Below, in pieces: positions 60,196 to 64,000 of a DNA stretch of 64,000 nucleotides; within the stretch, counting starts at the first letter, position 1, and the number at the start of each line of letters is the position of its first letter. The notes below the pieces were generated by a model, which saw only the letters and a program-made list of their open reading frames with translations, had not been told where the DNA came from and did not search any database. Where the stretch lies: the NCBI GenBank assembly GCA_965200955.1, contig OZ241742.1:3038001-3102000 (forward strand). The letters are read 5' to 3'. Origin of the DNA: Bin80 sp026708685. Lineage in GTDB: Bacteria > Bacteroidota > Rhodothermia > Rhodothermales > Bin80. Both the position numbers and the translations under genes were made by a program.

Positions 60196-61947
60196 TTAAA
60201 TCTTTCCCGAATCATTGATGACCAAAAAGGATCCCATCACTAATGCATCCATTTGCGTATTCTTGAAGCAGTTCACGGCATCAATTGGAGAACATACAAT
60301 CGGTTCACCCCGTACGTTAAAACTGGTGTTGATGAGCACTGGACATCCAGTGAGGGTTTTAAATTCTTTTAGGAGCTGATAAAAGAGTGGATGATCTCGT
60401 TGGTTGACCGTCTGAACTCTAGCAGAACCATCCACATGCGTTACGGCCGCAATAGGAGAAGTGATATGCTTCTGCTTGTCTAATCCTTCTCCACTGACCC
60501 CTGCATCCTTGACCTGAGCCGTTAGAAGCATATAGGGACTATCGGTCGTGAGTTCAAACCACTGACCAACCCTGTCTTCCATGACGGCTGGAGCAAATGG
60601 ACGGAAACTTTCACGGAATTTAATGGATTGATTCACATGTTTCTGCATGCAAAGATGCCTTGGATCTGCCAAGATACTTCGATTTCCCAAGGCTCTCGGA
60701 CCAAATTCCATCGGACCCTGAAACCAACCAATCACCTTTTGATCGTTCAGTAACTGGGCAACGCGTCTACATAAGGTCTGATCATCAAGTTCTTCAAAGG
60801 GCAGGGATGCCCCCTCCAGTGTATTACGAATCGCATCCTGATCAAAGGAAGGACCAAGTCGGGCTCCCTTCATGGAATCAGAACTCTGAATCTGGCGGGG
60901 AAATCCACCATAGTGATGCCATGCCATAAGGGCGGCCCCCAATGAGCCTCCAGCATCCCCTGCGGCCGGCTGAACCCACAGTCGATCACATATCCCCGCC
61001 TTCAGAAGCTTTGCGTTCGCGACACAATTCAAAGCCACCCCACCAGCCATACAGAGATTTTGCTCACCTGTGTTACTCATGGCATGCCGTGCTATGCGTA
61101 GTACAGCCTCTTCAATGACCACCTGAATCGATCGGGCAAGATCCATCTCTTTTTGTGTAATCGGAGATTCTTGAATTCGGGCAGGGCCTCCAAAAAGTTG
61201 CTCAAAAGCATTTGAATGCATCCGCAACCCCCATGGATAGGCAAAGTACTTGAGATTACATCGATACGAGCCATCCTCTTTTAAGTCAATCAATTCATCC
61301 CGAATGGTCTGCACATAGACTGGCTCTCCATACGGGGCAAGCCCCATGAGTTTATACTCCCCCGAATTAACGCGAAATCCGCAATATCCAGTAAATGTGC
61401 TGTACAACAAGCCCAGTGAATGAGGAAAATGAATCTCCTTATGAAGGCTAATATGTGCCCCTGATCCAATTCCAATAGAGGTGGTTGCCCACTCCCCTAC
61501 TCCATCGGTGGTTACAATGGCTGCTGATTCAAATGGAGATGGAAAAAAAGCACTTGCGGCGTGACTTTCATGATGTTCACAGAACAATAACTGACCATCA
61601 AATCCAATCTCTTTACGGAGAATCTCTGGAATCCAGAGATTCCGTTTGAGCCACACCGGCATCGCCTTCAAAAATGATGGAATCCCGCGTGGTATGGTCG
61701 CTACATAAGTTTCAAGAAGCCGCTCAAATGTAAGAAATGGTTTGTCATAATAGGCAATCGCAGTAAGATCCGCCGCAGTGATCCCTGCATGTTGCAGACA
61801 CCATGCGATGGCATTAACAGGCAAGGAAGCATCATGTTTGATGCGAGTAAAACGCTCTTCCTGAGCAGCAGCGACAATCTCACCGTCTTTCAATAAACAT
61901 GCTGCTGCATCGTGATACCAACAACTGATTCCAAGAATGTAGGTCAC
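60196..61947 (-). CDS. NodU/CmcH-family carbamoyltransferase
   Basis: 583 residues, the normal length. These enzymes transfer a carbamoyl group from carbamoyl phosphate via an adenylate to a hydroxyl of sugars or natural products. The N-terminal Kae1-like domain shows GISCWYHDAAACLL, the metal-site histidines in CEHHESHAASAFFPS and VTTDGVGEWATTS. The C-terminal domain has GPRALGNRSILADPR and FNVRGEPIVCSPIDA. The start is GTG 61947, overlapping the valS stop (GTGA). No glycosyl or antibiotic cluster is visible nearby, so the acceptor is unknown. Confidence 0.9.
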   Translation of the reverse strand: MTYILGISCWYHDAAACLLKDGEIVAAAQEERFTRIKHDASLPVNAIAWCLQHAGITAADLTAIAYYDKPFLTFERLLETYVATIPRGIPSFLKAMPVWLKRNLWIPEILRKEIGFDGQLLFCEHHESHAASAFFPSPFESAAIVTTDGVGEWATTSIGIGSGAHISLHKEIHFPHSLGLLYSTFTGYCGFRVNSGEYKLMGLAPYGEPVYVQTIRDELIDLKEDGSYRCNLKYFAYPWGLRMHSNAFEQLFGGPARIQESPITQKEMDLARSIQVVIEEAVLRIARHAMSNTGEQNLCMAGGVALNCVANAKLLKAGICDRLWVQPAAGDAGGSLGAALMAWHHYGGFPRQIQSSDSMKGARLGPSFDQDAIRNTLEGASLPFEELDDQTLCRRVAQLLNDQKVIGWFQGPMEFGPRALGNRSILADPRHLCMQKHVNQSIKFRESFRPFAPAVMEDRVGQWFELTTDSPYMLLTAQVKDAGVSGEGLDKQKHITSPIAAVTHVDGSARVQTVNQRDHPLFYQLLKEFKTLTGCPVLINTSFNVRGEPIVCSPIDAVNCFKNTQMDALVMGSFLVINDSGKI

Positions 61948-64000
61948 GTTTCTTCCCAGTAGGCCAAACTGGCACGCAACTGATCAATTTCTGCCTGAGC
62001 ATCCGACTCCTTCTTTCGTTCATGTTCCACCACATGAGACGGTGCATTTTTAACAAATTTTTCGTTCTGAAGCTTTTTCTGTATCCGATGAAGAAATGCT
62101 TCCCTTTGAGTTAATTCCTTGCTCAATCTGTGAATCTCCTCTCTGGGATCCACCATGCCCTGTACATAAACCGCAGCAGATCCAACAACTGCAACGGTAC
62201 TCTGTGGCGGCTTCGCAAGATCTACCCCTGCCCGTAACGACTCTACCCGTGCAAGACGACGAAAATACTTCTCATGTGTCAACAGCACTTCGGTCATCTG
62301 ATACTGATCATCCGAGAGGCGAATAATCACCTTGACAGGCTTTCCTGGAGCAACTCCATATCTACTTCGTAGATTCCTGATTGCTGTAATCACTTCCTGA
62401 ATGAATTCAAATTGTTTTGAACCCATGGCATCCCTCTCTTGGGTTGCTACGGGCCATTTCGATACCATGCATGCCTCTCTCTCTGCACGCGATCGGAGCC
62501 GATGCCACAAGTCTTCAGTGATAAATGGCATAAATGGATGCAAAAGTTGGATCAATTGCTCATAGATTTCGATCGAGAGCGCAATAGTATGATCGGACAT
62601 GTCTGAACCCAATGCAGGCTTGACCAACTCAAGATACCAGTCGCAAAAATCACTTCGAAAGGTCGTGTATAACAGATTCGCTGCCTCATTGAGCCGATAC
62701 CGCGTCAGGGCTTCCTCCACCGATTCAATACACTCGGACAGACGCGTCAGCATCCAACGCTCCACTAATTCTAACTCATCCAAAGGGCGGGTTCTATGAT
62801 AGTCTTTACCCGACTCAATGAACCGACCAAACACGTGAAAAGCATTCCAGATCTTGTTGGCAAAGTTGCGTCCCATCTGAAAACCAGTCGGATCCAAACG
62901 GATGTCCTGCCCTTGGGCACAAAGAATCGTGAGGTAAAACCGTATGGCATCTGCACCGTACTGCTCAATCAATTCAAGTGGGTCAATCCCATTGCCTAAA
63001 CTCTTGGACATCCATCTCCCATCTTTGTCTTTGATCATTCCCGTGATAAAGATATCCCTGTAAGGGACCTTCCCCGTTAAATAAAGCGATGCCATGATCA
63101 TACGAGCAATCCAAAAAAACAGGATGTCATAACCCGAAACAAGTACATCTGACGGGTGGAAATACTTTAAATCAGCCTGTGTATTTGAATCTTCATTGGG
63201 CCAGCCAAGGGTTGCAAATGGAAAGAGCCACGAAGAGAACCATGTGTCAAGGACATCCTCGTCCTGCACCATGCCCGGCTCGGGCTGCTCAATGGAAACG
63301 ACAAATTCACGAGTTTCGTCAATGTCCCCATTTTCATCGGTATAATACCATACAGGGATCCGATGCCCCCACCATAACTGACGGCTGATGCACCAATCAC
63401 GGATCTCGTCCAACCACCGAAAATACTCGTTCTCCCAACGCTTCGGATAGAATTTGATGGTGCCATCTTGAACAGCGGAGATCGCTGGCTCTGCCAGTGG
63501 CTTCATACTCACAAACCACTGACGAGATAGTAGCGGCTCAACGATCGCCTTGGAGCGTTGAGAAATAGGAACGGTGCTCTTGTAAGGAACGATTTTCTCA
63601 ATGAAGCCTCCCGCCTCCAAATCCTGAACAATCAACTCACGTGCTTCAAAACGATCAATCCCTTGATACTTGCCACAGTGATGCGTAAGTGTTCCATCCT
63701 CAGCAATCACACTGACCGCTTCAAGTCCATGACGTTGCCCTACCTCAAAATCATTCTTGTCATGTCCAGGGGTGATCTTCAAAACACCCGTTCCAAATTC
63801 CTGTTGTACATAATGATCTGCAATCACCGGAATCTGCCGATCCGAGAGCGGCAGATGAACGAATTGACTGACCCGATGGGTATACCTTTCGTCGTTTGGG
63901 TTGACGGCAACAGCTACGTCTCCAAGCATGGTCTCTGGACGAGTCGTTGCCACAGTAATATGCCCAGTCCCTTTGACCAAAGGATAGCGAATGTACCATA
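61944..64000 (-). CDS. valS: Valyl-tRNA synthetase, C-terminal two-thirds (5' end outside window)
   Basis: The frame is open to the window edge (WYIRYPLVKGTGHITVATTR at its visible beginning) and ends at 61944, giving about 684 residues of an expected 880-950. The editing domain is visible (GTGVLKITPGHDKNDFEVG), then the catalytic domain after the insertion with the KMSKS motif WMSKSLGNG (about residue 328 of this part). The anticodon domain follows, and a C-terminal coiled coil (IHRLSKELTQREAFLHRIQK) that binds tRNA. The HIGH motif lies beyond the edge. It is translationally coupled to the carbamoyltransferase gene by a GTGA overlap. Confidence 0.95.
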   Translation of the reverse strand, partial: WYIRYPLVKGTGHITVATTRPETMLGDVAVAVNPNDERYTHRVSQFVHLPLSDRQIPVIADHYVQQEFGTGVLKITPGHDKNDFEVGQRHGLEAVSVIAEDGTLTHHCGKYQGIDRFEARELIVQDLEAGGFIEKIVPYKSTVPISQRSKAIVEPLLSRQWFVSMKPLAEPAISAVQDGTIKFYPKRWENEYFRWLDEIRDWCISRQLWWGHRIPVWYYTDENGDIDETREFVVSIEQPEPGMVQDEDVLDTWFSSWLFPFATLGWPNEDSNTQADLKYFHPSDVLVSGYDILFFWIARMIMASLYLTGKVPYRDIFITGMIKDKDGRWMSKSLGNGIDPLELIEQYGADAIRFYLTILCAQGQDIRLDPTGFQMGRNFANKIWNAFHVFGRFIESGKDYHRTRPLDELELVERWMLTRLSECIESVEEALTRYRLNEAANLLYTTFRSDFCDWYLELVKPALGSDMSDHTIALSIEIYEQLIQLLHPFMPFITEDLWHRLRSRAEREACMVSKWPVATQERDAMGSKQFEFIQEVITAIRNLRSRYGVAPGKPVKVIIRLSDDQYQMTEVLLTHEKYFRRLARVESLRAGVDLAKPPQSTVAVVGSAAVYVQGMVDPREEIHRLSKELTQREAFLHRIQKKLQNEKFVKNAPSHVVEHERKKESDAQAEIDQLRASLAYWEET

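Overview
The window looks like chromosome from a member of the Bacteroidota/Rhodothermota side of the bacterial tree. This placement is inferred from gene content and was not tested by any search. The content used: a very long, acid-tailed ribosomal protein S1, glutaminyl-tRNA synthetase with an appended YqeY-like tail, methylmalonyl-CoA mutase small and large subunits with MeaB, three SurA/PpiC-type periplasmic folding genes next to a MoxR ATPase, a 6-bladed beta-propeller lipoprotein, and dense ATGA start/stop overlaps. I saw no tRNA, rRNA or CRISPR array.

Layout. 1-28 kb is housekeeping. It starts with the 5' end of prfB, which carries the classical programmed +1 frameshift. Then come an aldehyde dehydrogenase/aminotransferase operon (minus), cmk-rpsA (minus), and trmH-mutA-mutB-meaB-glnS (plus). 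These are followed by gltX plus an ACT protein (minus), three SurA-like genes and moxR (plus), a DMT transporter, and parC-parE (minus). 28-48.6 kb is an AT-richer accessory island with long non-coding gaps and decayed genes. It holds a lipoprotein, a two-gene P-loop ATPase pair, a decayed Calx-beta-like fragment, a Tat-type metallophosphoesterase, and two divergent OLD-like ATPase/TOPRIM genes. An intact IS1595-family element (36-bp perfect inverted repeats, 8-bp target duplication) now separates those two genes. The island continues with a type I restriction system in which HsdM and HsdS are one polypeptide, a membrane-anchored hendecad-repeat coiled-coil protein, and a frameshifted Gfo/Idh/MocA remnant. 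48.7-58.6 kb is housekeeping again: a VKOR/DsbA fusion-transketolase operon (minus), then divergently a trp cluster trpE-(two unknown genes)-trpS-trpG-trpD-trpC behind a perfect palindrome. 58.6-60.1 kb is a small accessory pocket with a HicA-like toxin, its possible partner and a TnpB fossil. The window ends with a NodU-type carbamoyltransferase and the 3' part of valS (minus).

How the genes work together. The mutA/mutB/meaB set converts methylmalonyl-CoA to and from succinyl-CoA, with MeaB protecting the mutase. The SurA-like proteins probably serve outer-membrane protein folding. The trp cluster gives chorismate to indole-3-glycerol phosphate and also charges tRNA-Trp, but trpF, trpB and trpA are not here. 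The 30-48 kb island reads as anti-phage or anti-plasmid defence: the fused HsdMS/HsdR system, two OLD/PARIS-like nuclease-ATPase candidates and an uncharacterised ATPase pair. The ATPase pair and the divergent OLD-like pair are the best candidates for something not well described.
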